Source of the DNA: Bos javanicus
Lineage: Eukaryota > Chordata > Mammalia > Artiodactyla > Bovidae
DNA: 64,000 bases
Reading direction: 5' to 3'
Assembly: GCF_032452875.1 (NCBI RefSeq)
Contig: NW_026893639.1
Span: 682,001 to 746,000, forward strand
The notes below the pieces were generated by a model that was given only the letters and a program-made list of their open reading frames with translations, did no database searches and had not been told where the DNA came from. This document shows positions 13,000-26,040 of the stretch, piece after piece (the stretch's first letter is position 1; every line of letters begins with the position of its first letter). Position numbers and translations under genes: made by a program.

Positions 13000-14768
13000 C
13001 ATGATCAGTGTATGATAGCAAACATGATCAGTCACATGATCAGAGCCATTAAGTCACGTGATCACTACATGATAGTCATGTGATCAGTCCATGCTCAGTC
13101 ACGGTATCAGTGCATGATCAGCCACGTGATCAGTGCATGATCAGCCACGTGATCAGTGCATGATCAGCCACGTGATCAGTGCATGATCAGTCACGTGATC
13201 AGTGCATGATCAGGCAGGTGATCAGTGCATGATCAGCCACGTGATCAGTGCATGATAGCCACGTGATCAGTGCATGATCAGTCACCTGGTGGGTGTATGA
13301 TCAGTCACGTGACCTGTACATGGTAGCTACATGATCATTGCATGATCAGCCACGTGAGTAGTGCATGATAGCCACGTGATCAGTGCATGATCAGTCACGT
13401 GATCAGTGCATGATCAGTCATGTAATGTGTGCATGACCAGGCACGTGATCAGTGCATGATCAGCCACGTGATCAGTGCATGATAGCCACGTGATCAGTGC
13501 ATGATCAGTCACGTGATCAGTGCATGATCAGTCACGTGATCAGTGCATGATCAGCCACGTGATCAGTGCATGATCAGCCACGTGATCAGTGCATGATCAA
13601 TTACGTGATCAGTGCATGATCAGTCACGTGACCAGTGCATGGTAGCTACGTGATCAGTGCATGATCAGCCACGTGATCAGTGCATGATAGCCACGTGATC
13701 AGTGCATGATCAGCCACGTGATCAGTGCATGATCAGCCACGTGATCAGTGCATGATCAATTACGTGATCAGTGCATGATCAGTCACGTGACCAGTACATG
13801 GTAGCTACGTGATCATTGCATGATCAGCCACGTGATCAGTGCATGATAGCCACGTGATCAGTGCATGATCAGTCACGTGATCAGTGCATGATCAGTCACG
13901 TGATCAGTGCATGATCATTACGTGATCAGTGCATGATCAGTCACGTGATCAGTGCATGATAGCTACGTGATCAGTGCATGATCAGCCACGTGATCAGTGC
14001 ATGATAGCCACGTGATCAGTGCATGATCAGTCACATGATCAGTGTATGATCAGCCACGTGATCAGTGCATGACAGTCACGTGATCAGTGCATGATATAGC
14101 CGTGATCAGTGCATGATCAGTCACGTGATCAGTGCATGATCAGCCACGTGATCAGTGCATGATAGCCACGTGATCAGTGCATGATAGCCAGTGATCAGTG
14201 CATGATCAGTCACGTGATCAGTGCATGATCAGCCACGTGATCAGTGCATGATAGCCACGTGATCAGTGCATGATCAGTCACGTGATCAGTGCATGATCAG
14301 TCACGTGATCAGTGCATGATCAGCCACGTGATCAGTGCATGATCAGTTACGTGATCAGTGCATGATCAGTCACGTGATCAGTGCATGATCAGCCACGTGA
14401 TCAGTGCATGATCAGCCACGTGATCAGTGCATGATCAGTTACGTGATCAGTGCATGATCAGCCACGTGATCAGTGCATGATCAGTCACGTGATCAGTGCA
14501 TGATATGTCACGTGACAGGTGTGTGATCAGCCACGTGAACAGTGCATGTTCAGCCACGTGATCAGTGCATGATAGCCACGTGATCAGTGCATGATCAGTT
14601 ACGTGAGCAGTGTATGATCAGCCACGTGATCAGTGCATGGTCAGACACGTGAACAGTGTATGATCAGCCACGTGATCAGTGCATGATATCCAAGTGATCA
14701 GTGCATGATCATCACGTGATCAGTGTATGATCAGCCACGTGAACAGTGCATGCTCAGTCACGTGATCA
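12757..14768 (+). repeat. 2.67-kb higher-order repeat, shortened copy
   Basis: Matches 10090 onward in marker order for about 1.7 kb. The varied tail beginning GATATGTCACGTGACAGG then appears at 14503, about 1,746 bp into the unit rather than about 2,423 bp. Roughly 680 bp of near-consensus monomers are therefore missing, consistent with unequal exchange. The unit ends at the B block at 14769. Confidence 0.82.
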
Positions 14769-15011
14769 GGGCCTGCTGAGCTGCGTGATTACTGTCTGCT
14801 CATCTGCTTGACAATTGCCAGCTGAGCTGCACGATTCCTGCCTGTCATCTGCTTGACAATTGCCAGCTGTGCTGCGTAATTCCTGCCTGCTCAGCTGCTT
14901 GATTATTGCCAGCTGAGCAGCATGATTCCTCACAGCTGAGTTCCATGATTATTGCCTGCTGACTGTTTGATTCGTGCCTACTCAGCTCTTTGTTTATTGC
15001 CTCCAGAGGCA
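14769..15011 (+). repeat. Divergent block B5 (B subfamily)
   Basis: A 243-bp B block with standard CACAGCTGAG, GTGCTGCGTAATTCC and TTCGTGCC. It is the last block before 7 kb of block-free array. It is followed by the usual B flank (AGCGCATGATC, CGCCATTAAGTCACG, CACGGTATCAG). Confidence 0.92.
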
Positions 15012-16721
15012 CATGATCAGTGTATGATAGCAAACATGATCAGCGCATGATCAGTCACATGATCAGCGCCATTAAGTCACGTGATCACTACATGATAGTC
15101 ATGTGATCAGTCCATGCTCAGTCACGGTATCAGTGCATGATCAGCCACGTGATCAGTGCATGATCAGCCACGTGATCAGTTCATGATAGCTATGTGATCA
15201 GTGCATGATCAGTCACGTGATCAGTGCATGACAGGCAGGTGATCAGTGCATGATCAGCCACGTGATCAGTGCATGATCATCACCTGATGGGTGTATGATC
15301 AGTCACGTGACCAGTACATGGTAGCTACATGATCATTGCATGATCAGCCACGTGAGTAGTGCATGATAGCCACGTGATCAGTGCATGATCAGTCACGTGA
15401 TCAGTGCATGATCAGTCACGTGATCAGTGCATGATCAGCCACGTGATCAGTGCATGATCAGCCACGTGATCAGTGCATGATCAGCCACGTGATCAGTGCA
15501 TGATCAGTCACGTGATCAGTGCATGATAGCTACGTGATCAGTGCATGATCAGCCACGTGATCAGTGCATGATAGCCACGTGATCAGTGCATGATCAGCCA
15601 CGTGATCAGTGCATGATCAGTCACGTGATCAGTGCATGATCAGTCACGTGATCAGTGCATGATCAGTCACGTGATCAGTGCATGATCAGCCACGTGATCA
15701 GTGCATGATATAGACGTGATCAGTGCATGATCAGTCACGTGATCAGTGCATGATCAGCCACGTGATCAGTGCATGATAGCCACGTGATCAGTGCATGATA
15801 GCCACGTGATCAGTGCATGATCAGTCACGTGATCAGTGCATGATCAGCCACGTGATCAGTGCATGATAGCCACGTGATCAGTGCATGATCAGTCACGTGA
15901 TCAGTGCATGATCAGTCACGTGATCAGTGCATGATCAGCCACGTGATCAGTGCATGATCAGTCACGTGATCAGTGCATGATCAGCCACGTGATCAGTGCA
16001 TGATAGCCACGTGATCAGTGCATGATCAGTCACTGATCAGTGCATGATCAGTCACGTGACCAGTGCATGGTAGCTACGTGATCAGTGCATGATCAGCCAC
16101 GTGATCAGTGCATGATAGCCACGTGATCAGTGCATGATCAGTCACGTGATCAGTGCATGATCAGTCACGTGATCAGTGCATGGTAGCTACGTGATCAGTG
16201 CATGATCAGCCACGTGATCAGTGCATGATAGCCACGTGATCAGTGCATGATCAGCCACGTGATCAGTGCATGATCAGTCACGTGATCAGTGCATGATCAG
16301 CCACGTGATCAGTGCATGATCAGGCACGTGATCAGTGCATGATCAGTCACGTGATCAGTGCATGATCAGCCACGTGATCAGTGCATGATCAGTCACGTGA
16401 TCAGTGCATGATAGCTACGTGATCAGTGCATGATCAGCCACGTGATCAGTGCATGATCAGCCACGTGATCAGTGCATGATCAGTCACGTGATCAGTGCAT
16501 GATCATCCACGTGATCAGTGCATGATCAGGCACGTGATCAGTGCATGATCAGCCACGTGATCAGTGCATGATCAGCCACGTGATCAGTGCATGATCAGTC
16601 ACGTGATCAGTGCATGATCAGCCACGTGATCAGTGCATGATCAGTCACGTGATCAGTGCATGATCAGCCACGTGATCAGTGCATGATCAGCCACGTGATC
16701 AGTGCATGATCAGTCACGTGA

Positions 16722-18500
16722 TCATGTATGATCAGCCACGTGATCAGTGCATGATAGCCACGTGATCAGTGCATGATCAGTCACGTGATCAGTGCATGAT
16801 CATCCACGTGATCAGTGCATGATCAGTCACGTGATCAGTGCATGATCAGCCACGTGATCAGTGCATGATAGCCACGTGATCAGTGCATGATAGCCAGTGA
16901 TCAGTGCATGATCAGTCACGTGATCAGTGCATGATCAGCCACGTGATCAGTGCATGATCAGTCACGTGATCAGTGCATGATCAGCCACGTGATCAGTGCA
17001 TGATCAGCCACGTGATCAGTGCATGATCAGCCACGTGATCAGTGCATGATCAGTTACGTGATCAGTGCATGATCAGTCACGTGACCAGTGCATGGTAGCT
17101 ACGTGATCAGTGCATGATCAGCCACGTGATCAGTGCATGATAGCCACGTGATCAGTGCATGATCAGTCACGTGATCAGTGTGTGATCAGCCACGTGATCA
17201 GTGCATGATATCCACGTGATCAGTGCATGATAGCCACGTGATCAGTGCATGATAGTCACGTGATCAGTGCATGATCAGTCACGTGATCAGTGCATGATCA
17301 GCCACGTGATCAGTGCATGATAGCCACGTGATCAGTGCATGATCAATTACGTGATCAGTGCATGATCAGTCACGTGATCAGTGCATGATAGCAACGTGAT
17401 CAGTGCATGATCAGCCACGTGATCAGTGCATGATAGCCACGTGATCAGTGCATGATCAGCTACGTGATCAGTGCATGATCAGCCACGTGATCAGTGCATG
17501 ATCAGTCACGTGATCAGTGCATGATCAGCCACGTGATCAGTGCATGATACCACGTGATCAGTGCATGATCAGTCACGTGATCAGTGCATGATCAGCCACG
17601 TGATCAGTGCATGATAGCCACGTGATCAGTGCATGATAGCCACGTGATCAGTGCATGATCAGTCACGTGATCAGTGCATGATCAGCACGTGATCAGTGCA
17701 TGATCAGCCACGTGATCAGTGCATGATCAGTACGTGATCAGTGCATGATCAGTCACGTGATCAGTGCATGATAGCTACGTGATCAGTGCATGATCAGTCA
17801 CGTGATCAGTGCATGATAGCCACGTGATCAGTGCATGATCAGCACGTGATCAGTGCATGATCAGCCACGTGATCAGTGCATGATCAGTCACGTGATCAGT
17901 GCATGATCAGGCACGTGATCAGTGCATGATCAGCCACGTGATCAGTGCATGATAGCCACGTGATCAGTGCATGATCAGTCACCTGATCAGTGTATGATCA
18001 GTCACGTGACCAGTACATGGTAGCTACATGATCATTGCATGATCAGCCACGTGATAGTGCATGATAGCCACGTGATCAGTGCATGATCAGTCACGTGATC
18101 AGTGCATGATCAGTCACGTGATCAGTACATGGTAGCTACGTGATCAGTGCATGATCAGCCACGTGATCAGTGCATGATAGCCACGTGATCAGTGCATGAT
18201 CAGTCACGTGATCAGTGCATGATCAGTCACGTGATCAGTGCATGATCAGTCACGTGATCAGTGCATGATCAGTCGTGATCAGTGCATGATCAGTCACGTG
18301 ATCAGTGCATGATAGCTACGTGATCAGTGCATGATCAGCCACGTGATCAGTGCATGATAGCCACGTGATCAGTGCATGATCAGTCACGTGATCAGTGCAT
18401 GATCAGTCACGTGATCAGTGCATGATCAGTCACGTGATCAGTGCATGATCAATTACGTGATCAGTGCATGATCAGTCACGTGACCAGTACATGGTTGCAA
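16722..18500 (+). repeat. ~1.8-kb marker-ordered segment, copy 1 of a ~3.1-kb duplication
   Basis: Begins at GATCATGTATGATC and ends at GGTTGCAACGCGATC. In between, the order of rare variants (GATCATCCACG, GCCAGTGATC, GATATCCACG, GATAGCAACG, GATACCACG, GATCAGCACG) matches 19857-21645. The offset is about 3,135 bp at the start and 3,146 bp at the end. The same opening markers also occur near 490 and the closing one near 2284. Confidence 0.7.
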
Positions 18501-19856
18501 CGCGATCATTGCATGATCAGCCACGTGAGCAGTGCATGATAGCCACGTGATCAGTGCATGATCAGTCACGTGATCAGTGCATGATCAGTCACGTGATCAG
18601 TGCATGATCATTTACGTGATCAGTGCATGATCAGTCACGTGACCAGTATATGGTAGTTGCGTGATCATTGCATGACGAGCCACGTGATCAGTGCATGATA
18701 GCCACGTGATCAGTGCATGATCAGTTACGTGATCAGTGTATGATCAGCCACGTGATCAGTGCATGAGTGCCACGTGATCAGTGCATGATCAGTCACGTGA
18801 TCAGTGCATGATCAGCCACGTGATCAGTGCATGATCAGTCACGTGATCAGTGCATGATCAGCCACGTGATCAGTGCATGATATCCACGTGATCAGTGCAT
18901 GATCAGTCACGTGATCAGTGCATGATCAGTCACGTGATCAGTGCATGATCATTACGTGATCAGTGCATGATCAGTCACGTGATCAGTGCATGGTAGCTAC
19001 GTGATCATTGCATGATCAGCCACGTGATCAGTGCATGATAGCCACGTGATCAGTGCATGATCAGTCACATGATCAGTGCATGATCATCCACGTGATCAGT
19101 GCATGACAGTCATGTGATCAGTGCATGATATAGCCGTGATCAGTGCATGATCAGTCACGTGATCAGTGCATGATCAGCCACGTGATCAGTGCATGATAGC
19201 CACGTGATCAGTGCATGATAGCCAGTGATCAGTGCATGATCAGTCACGTGATCAGTGCATGATCAGCCACGTGATCAGTGCATGATCAGTCACGTGATCA
19301 GTGCATGATCATCCACGTGATCAGTGCATGATCAGTCATGTGATCAGTGCATGATATAGACGTGATCAGTGCATGATCAGTCAGTGATCAGTGCATGATA
19401 GCCACGTGATCAGTGCATGATCAGTCACCTGATCAGTGTATGATCATTCACGTGACCAGTACATGGTAGCTACATGATCATTGCATGATCAGCCACGTGA
19501 TCAGTGCATGATAGCCACGTGATCAGTGCATGATCAGTCACGTGATCAGCACCATCAGTCACGTGATCAGTGCATGATAGTCATGTGATCAGTGCATGAT
19601 CAGTCACAGTGATCAGTGCATGATCAGCCACGTGATCAGTGCATGATCAGTCACGTGATCAGTGCATGATCATCCACGTGATCAGTGCATGATCAGTCAC
19701 GTGATCAGTGCATGATATAGACGTGATCAGTGCATGATCAGTTACGTGATCAGTGCATGATCAGCCACGTGATCAGTGCATGATCAGTCACGTGATCAGT
19801 GCATGATCAGCCACGTGATCAGTGCATGACAGCCACGTGATCAGTGCATGATCAGT

Positions 19857-21645
19857 CACGTGATCATGTATGATCAGCCACGTGATCAGTGCATGATAGC
19901 CACGTGATCAGTGCATGATCAGTCACGTGATCAGTGCATGATCATCCACGTGATCAGTGCATGATCAGTCACGTGATCAGTGCATGATCAGCCACGTGAT
20001 CAGTGCATGATAGCCACGTGATCAGTGCATGATAGCCACGTGATCAGTGCATGATCAGTCACGTGATCAGTGCATGATCAGCCACGTGATCAGTGCATGA
20101 TCAGCACGTGATCAGTGCATGATCAGCCACGTGATCAGTGCATGATCAGCCACGTGATCAGTGCATGATCAGCCACGTGATCAGTGCATGATCAGTTACG
20201 TGATCAGTGCATGATCAGTCACGTGATCAGTGCATGGTAGCTACGTGATCAGTGCATGATCAGCCACGTGATCAGTGCATGATAGCCACGTGATCAGTGC
20301 ATGATCAGTCACGTGATCAGTGTGTGATCAGCCACGTGATCAGTGCATGATATCCACGTGATCAGTGCATGATAGCCACGTGATCAGTGCATGATAGTCA
20401 CGTGATCAGTGCATGATCAGTCACGTGATCAGTGCATGATCAGCCACGTGATCAGTGCATGATAGCCACGTGATCAGTGCATGATCAATTACGTGATCAG
20501 TGCATGATCAGTCACGTGATCAGTGCATGATAGCAACGTGATCATTGCATGATCAGCCACGTGATCAGTGCATGATAGCCACGTGATCAGTGCATGATCA
20601 GCTACGTGATCAGTGCATGATCAGCCACGTGATCAGTGCATGATCAGTCACGTGATCAGTGCATGATCAGCCACGTGATCAGTGCATGATACCACGTGAT
20701 CAGTGCATGATCAGTCACGTGATCAGTGCATGATCAGCCACGTGATCAGTGCATGATATCCACGTGATCAGTGCATGATAGCCACGTGATCAGTGCATGA
20801 TCAGTCACGTGATCAGTGCATGATCAGTCACGTGATCAGTGCATGATCAGCCACGTGATCAGTGCATGATCAGTCACGTGATCAGTGCATGATCAGTCAC
20901 GTGACCAGTGCATGATAGCTACGTGATCAGTGCATGATCAGTCACGTGATCAGTGCATGATAGCCACGTGATCAGTGCATGATCAGCACGTGATCAGTGC
21001 ATGATAGCCACGTGATCAGTGCATGATCAGTCACGTGATCAGTGCATGATCAGGCACGTGATCAGTGCATGATCAGCCACGTGATCAGTGCATGATAGCC
21101 ACGTGATCAGTGCATGATCAGTCACGTGATCAGTGTATGATCAGTCACGTGACCAGTACATAGTAGCTACATGATCATTGCATGATCAGCCACGTGATCA
21201 GTGCATGATAGCCACGTGATCAGTGCATGATCAGTCACGTGATCAGTGCATGATCAGTCATGTGATCAGTGCATGGTAGCTACGTGATCAGTGCATGATC
21301 AGCCACGTGATCAGTGCATGATAGCCACGTGATCAGTGCATGATCAGTCACGTGATCAGTGCATGATCAGTCACGTGATCAGTGCATGATCAGTCACGTG
21401 ATCAGTGCATGATCAGTTACGTGATCAGTGCATGATCAGTCACGTGATCAGTGCATGATAGCTACGTGATCAGTGCATGATCAGCCACGTGATCAGTGCA
21501 TGATAGCCACGTGATCAGTGCATGATCAGTCACGTGATCAGTGCATGATCAGTCACGTGATCAGTGCATGATCAGTCACGTGATCAGTGCATGATCAATT
21601 ACGTGATCAGTGCATGATCAGTCACGTGACCAGTACATGGTTGCA
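19857..21645 (+). repeat. ~1.8-kb marker-ordered segment, copy 2 of a ~3.1-kb duplication
   Basis: Repeats the marker order of 16722-18500 with small differences: GCCACG where copy 1 has GCCAGTG near 16890, and GTTGCAACGCG conserved at the end. The match shows that even the apparently featureless array was built from multi-kilobase duplications. Confidence 0.7.
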
Positions 21646-22083
21646 ACGCGATCATTGCATGATCAGCCACGTGAGCAGTGCATGATAGCCACGTGATCAG
21701 TGCATGATCAGTCACGTGATCAGTGCATGATGTCACGTGATCAGTGCATGATCAGTCACGTGATCAGTGCATGATCAGTTGCGTGATCATGCATGACGAG
21801 CCACGTGAGCAGTGCATGATAGCCACGTGATCAGTGCATGATCAGTCACGTGATCAGTGCATGATCAGCCACGTGATCAGTGCATGATGCCACGTGATCA
21901 GTGCATGATCAGTTACGTGATCAGTGCATGATCAGCCACGTGATCAGTGCATGGTCAGACACGTGATCAGTGTATGATCAGCCACGTGATCAGTGCATGA
22001 TATCCACGTGATCAGTGCATGATCAATCACGTGATCAGTATATGATCAGCCACGTGAACAGTGCATGCTCAGTCACGTGATCA

Positions 22084-22322
22084 GGGCCTGCTGAGCTGCG
22101 TGATTACTGTCTGCTCATCTGCTTGAATATTGCCAGCTGAGCTGCACGATTCCTGCCTGTCATCTGCTTGACAATTGCCAGCTGTGCTGCGTAATTCCTG
22201 CCTGCTCATCTACTTGATTATTGCCAGCTGAGCAGCATGATTTCTCAGAGCTGAGTTCCATGATTATAGCCTGCTGACTGATTCCTGCCTACTCAGCTCT
22301 TTGTTCATTGCCTCCAGATGCA
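22084..22322 (+). repeat. Divergent block A2 (A subfamily)
   Basis: A 239-bp A block with GAATATTGCC, TCTACTTGATTATTG, TTTCTCAGAGC, TAGCCTGCTGACTGATTCC and AGATGCAC. It is followed by the A flank GACACCAAACATGATC. It pairs with the B block at 22811, start-to-start distance 727 bp, close to the 725 bp of the first pair but shorter than the 796 bp of the later pairs. Confidence 0.92.
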
Positions 22323-22810
22323 CATGATCAGTGTATGACACCAAACATGATCAGCACATGATCAGTCACATGATCAATGCATGATAAGCCACGTGATCAG
22401 TGCATGATCAATTACGTGATCAGTGCATGATCAGTCATGTGACCAGTGCATGGTAGCTGCGTGATCAGTGCATGATCAGTCACGTGAGCAGTGCATGATC
22501 AGTCACGTGATCAGTGCATGATCAGCCACGTGATCAGTGCATGATCATTCACGTGATCAGTGCATGGTAGCTACGTGATCAGTGCATGATCAGCCACGTG
22601 ATCAGTGCATGATCAGTTACGTGATCAGTGCATGATCAGTTACGTGAGCAGTGTATGATCAGCCACGTGATCAGTGCATGGTCAGACACGTGAACAGTGT
22701 ATGATCAGCCACGTGATCAGTGCATGATATCCAAGTGATCAGTGCATGATCAATCACGTGATCAGTGTATGATCAGCCACGTGAACAGTGCATGCTCAGT
22801 CACGTGATCA
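22323..22810 (+). repeat. 23-bp array between blocks A2 and B6
   Basis: About 21 monomers closely resembling 2991-3477 in variant order (GATAAGCCACG, GGTAGCTGCG, GGTCAGACACGTGAACAG, CCAAGTG). The A+B pair was evidently copied as a unit between the 2.7-kb and 22-kb positions. Confidence 0.88.
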
Positions 22811-23053
22811 GGGCCTGCTGAGCTGCGTGATTACTGTCTGCTCATCTGCTTGACAATTGCCAGCTGAGCTGCATGATTCCTGCCTGTCATCTGCTTGACA
22901 ATTGCCAGCTGTGCTGTGTAATTCCTGCCTGCTCAGCTGCTTGATTATTGCCAGCTGAGCAGCATGATTCCTCACAGCTGAGTTCCATGATTATTGCCTG
23001 CTGACTGTTTGATTCGTGCCTACTCAGCTCTTTGTTTATTGCCTCCAGAGGCA
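22811..23053 (+). repeat. Divergent block B6 (B subfamily)
   Basis: A 243-bp B block with GCTGCATGATTCC in the second dimer and GTGCTGTGTAATTCC, features shared with the blocks of the 5.08-kb array. It retains CCATGATTATTGCC and TTCGTGCC of the left-hand blocks. Confidence 0.92.
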
Positions 23054-25797
23054 CATGATCAGTGTATGATAGCAAACATGATCAGCGCATGATCAGTCAC
23101 ATGATCAGCGCCATTAAGTCACGTGATCACTACATGATAGTCATGTGATCAGTCCATGCTCAGTCACGGTATCAGTGCATGATCAGCCACGTGATCAGTG
23201 CATGATAGCCACGTGATCAGTGCATGATAGCCACGTGATCAGTGCATGATCAGCCACGTGATCAGTGCATGATTGCTACGTGATCAGTGCATGATCAGTC
23301 ACGTGATCAGTGCATGATCAGGCACGTGATCAGTGCATGATCAGCCACGTGATCAGTGCATGATAGCCACGTGATCAGTGCATGATCAGTCACGTGATCA
23401 GTGCATGATCAGTCACGTGACCAGTACATGGTAGCTACATGATCATTGCATGATCAGCCACGTGATCAGTGCATGATAGCCACGTGATCAGTGCATGATC
23501 AGTCACGTGATCAGTGCATGATCAGTCATGTGATCAGTGCATGATCAGGCACGTGATCAGTGCATGATCAGCCACGTGATCAGTGCATGATCAGCCACGT
23601 GATCAGTGCATGATCAGTCACGTGACCAGTGCATAGTAGCTGCATGATCATTGCATGATCAGCCACGTGATCAGTGCATGATAGCCACGTGATCAGTGCA
23701 TGATCAGCCACGTGATCAGTGCATGATCAATTACGTGATCAGTGCATGATCAGTCACGTGACCAGTACATGGTAGCTACGTGATCAGTGCATGATCAGCC
23801 ACGTGATCAGTGCATGATAGCCACGTGATCAGTGCATGATAGCCACGTGATCAGTGCATGATCAGTCACGTGATCAGTGTGTGATCAGCCACGTGATCAG
23901 TGCATGATATCCACGTGATCAGTGCATGATAGCCACGTGATCAGTGCATGATAGCCACGTGATCAGTGCATGATCAGTCACGTGATCCGTGTGATCAGCC
24001 ACGTGATCAGTGCATGATCAGCCACGTGATCAGTGCATGATCAATTACGTGATCAGTGCATGATCAGTCACGTGACCAGTGCATGGTTGCTACGTGATCA
24101 GTGCATGATCAGCCACGTGATCAGTGCATGATAGCCACGTGATCAGTGCATGATCAGCCACGTGATCAGTGCATGATAGCCACGTGATCAGTGCATGATC
24201 AGTCACGTGATCAGTGCATGATCAGCCACGTGATCAGTGCATGATCAGCCGTGATCAGTGCATGATCAGCCACGTGATCAGTGCATGACAGCCACGTGAT
24301 CAGTGCATGATAGCCACGTGATCAGTGCATGATCAGTCACGTGATCAGTGCATGATCAGTCACGTGATCAGTGCATGATCAGTCACGTGATCAGTACATG
24401 ATTGCTACGTGATCATTGCATGATCAGCCACGTGATCAGTGCATGATAGCCACGTGATCAGTGCATGATCAGTCACGTGATCAGTGCATGATCAGTCACG
24501 TGATCAGTGCATGATCATTCGTGATCAGTGCATGATCAGTCGAGTGACCAGTATATGGTAGCTACGTGATCAGTGCATGATCAGCCACGTGATCAGTGCA
24601 TGATAGCCACGTGATCAGTGCATGATCAGTCACGTGATCAGTGCATGATCAGCCACGTGATCAGTGCATGATCAGTCACGTGATCAGTGCATGATCAGCC
24701 ACGTGATCAGTGCATGATCAGTCACGTGATCAGTGCATGATAGTCACGTGATCAGTGCATGATAGCTACGTGATCAGTGCATGATCAGCCACGTGATCAG
24801 TGCATGATAGCCACGTGATCAGTGCATGATCAGTCACGTGATCAGTGCATGATCAGTCACGTGACCAGTACATGGTAGCTGCGTGATCATTGCATGATCA
24901 GCCACGTGATCAGTGCATGATAGCCACGTGATCAGTGCATGATCAGTCACGTGATCAGTGCATGATCAGTCACGTGATCAGTGCATGATCAGCCACGTGA
25001 TCAGTGCATGATCAATCACGTGATCAGTGCATGATCAGTCACGTGACCAGTGCATGATAGCTGCGTGATCAGTGCATGATCAGCCACGTGATCAGTGCAT
25101 GATCAGTCACGTGATCAGTGCATGATCAGCCACGTGATCAGTGCATGATATCCACGTGATCAGTGCATGATAGCCACGTGATCAGTGCATGTAGCCACGT
25201 GATCAGTGCATGATCAGTCACGTGATCATGTGTGATCAGCCACGTGATCAGTGCATGATCAGCCACGTGATCAGTGCATGATCAGTCACGTGATCAGTGC
25301 ATGATCATTTACGTGATCAGTGCATGATCAGTCACGTGACCAGTATATCGTACCTGCGTGATCATTGCATGATGAGCCACATGAGCAGTGCATGATAGCC
25401 ACGTGATCAGTGCATGATCAGTTACGTGATCAGTGTATGATCAGCCACGTGATCAGTGCATGAGTGCCACGTGATCAGTGCATGATCAGTCACGTGACAG
25501 GTGTGTGATCAGCCACGTGATCAGTGCATGATCAGCCACGTGATCAGTGCATGATAGCCACGTGATCAGTGCATGATCAGTTACGTGATCAGTGCATGAT
25601 CAGCCACGTGATCAGTGCATGATCAGACACGTGATCAGTGTATGATCAGCCACGTGATCAGTGCATGGTCAGACACATGAACAGTGTATGATCAGCCACG
25701 TGATCAGTGCATGATATCCAAGTGATCAGTGCATGATCAATCACGTGATCAGTGTATGATCAGCCACGTGAACAGTGCATGCTCAGTCACGTGATCG
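23054..25797 (+). repeat. 23-bp array, near-consensus
   Basis: About 119 monomers. It opens with the standard B flank, then near-consensus units with GACCAGTACATGG markers at irregular spacing. The last ~500 bp is the varied lead-in (GTACCTGCG, GATGAGCC, GTCACGTGACAGG, GATATCCAAGTG). Confidence 0.9.
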
Positions 25798-26040
25798 GGG
25801 CCTTCTGAGCTGCGTGATTACTGTCTGCTCATCTGCTTGACAATTGCCAGCTGAGCTGCACGATTCCTGCCTGTCATCTGCTTGACAATTGCCAGCTGTG
25901 CTGCGTAATTCCTGCCTGCTCAGCTGCTTGATTATTGCCAGCTGAGCAGCATGATTCCTCACAGCTGTGTTCCATGATTATTGCCTGCTGACTGGTTGAT
26001 TCGTGCCTACTCAGCTCTTTGTTTATTGCCTCCAGAGGCA
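25798..26040 (+). repeat. Divergent block B7 (GGTTGATTC variant)
   Basis: A 243-bp B block with ACTGGTTGATTCG and CACAGCTGTGTTCC. The GGTTGATTC change is otherwise found only in the block at 63227, on the far side of the 5.08-kb array. The lead-in has GATCGGGGCCTTCTG. Confidence 0.92.

Larger units (their letters stand above)
15012..22083 (+). repeat. Long block-free near-consensus 23-bp array
   Basis: Roughly 7 kb, about 307 monomers, with no divergent block: the longest such stretch in the window. Monomers are overwhelmingly consensus, interrupted by isolated short deletions (GCCAGTGATC, GATCAGCACG, GATACCACG) and a few GACCAGTACATGG markers. The order of these rare variants reveals an internal ~3.1-kb duplication, listed separately. 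The last ~300 bp shows the block lead-in. Around 19544 an unusual monomer reads GATCAGCACCATCAGTC. Confidence 0.93.
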
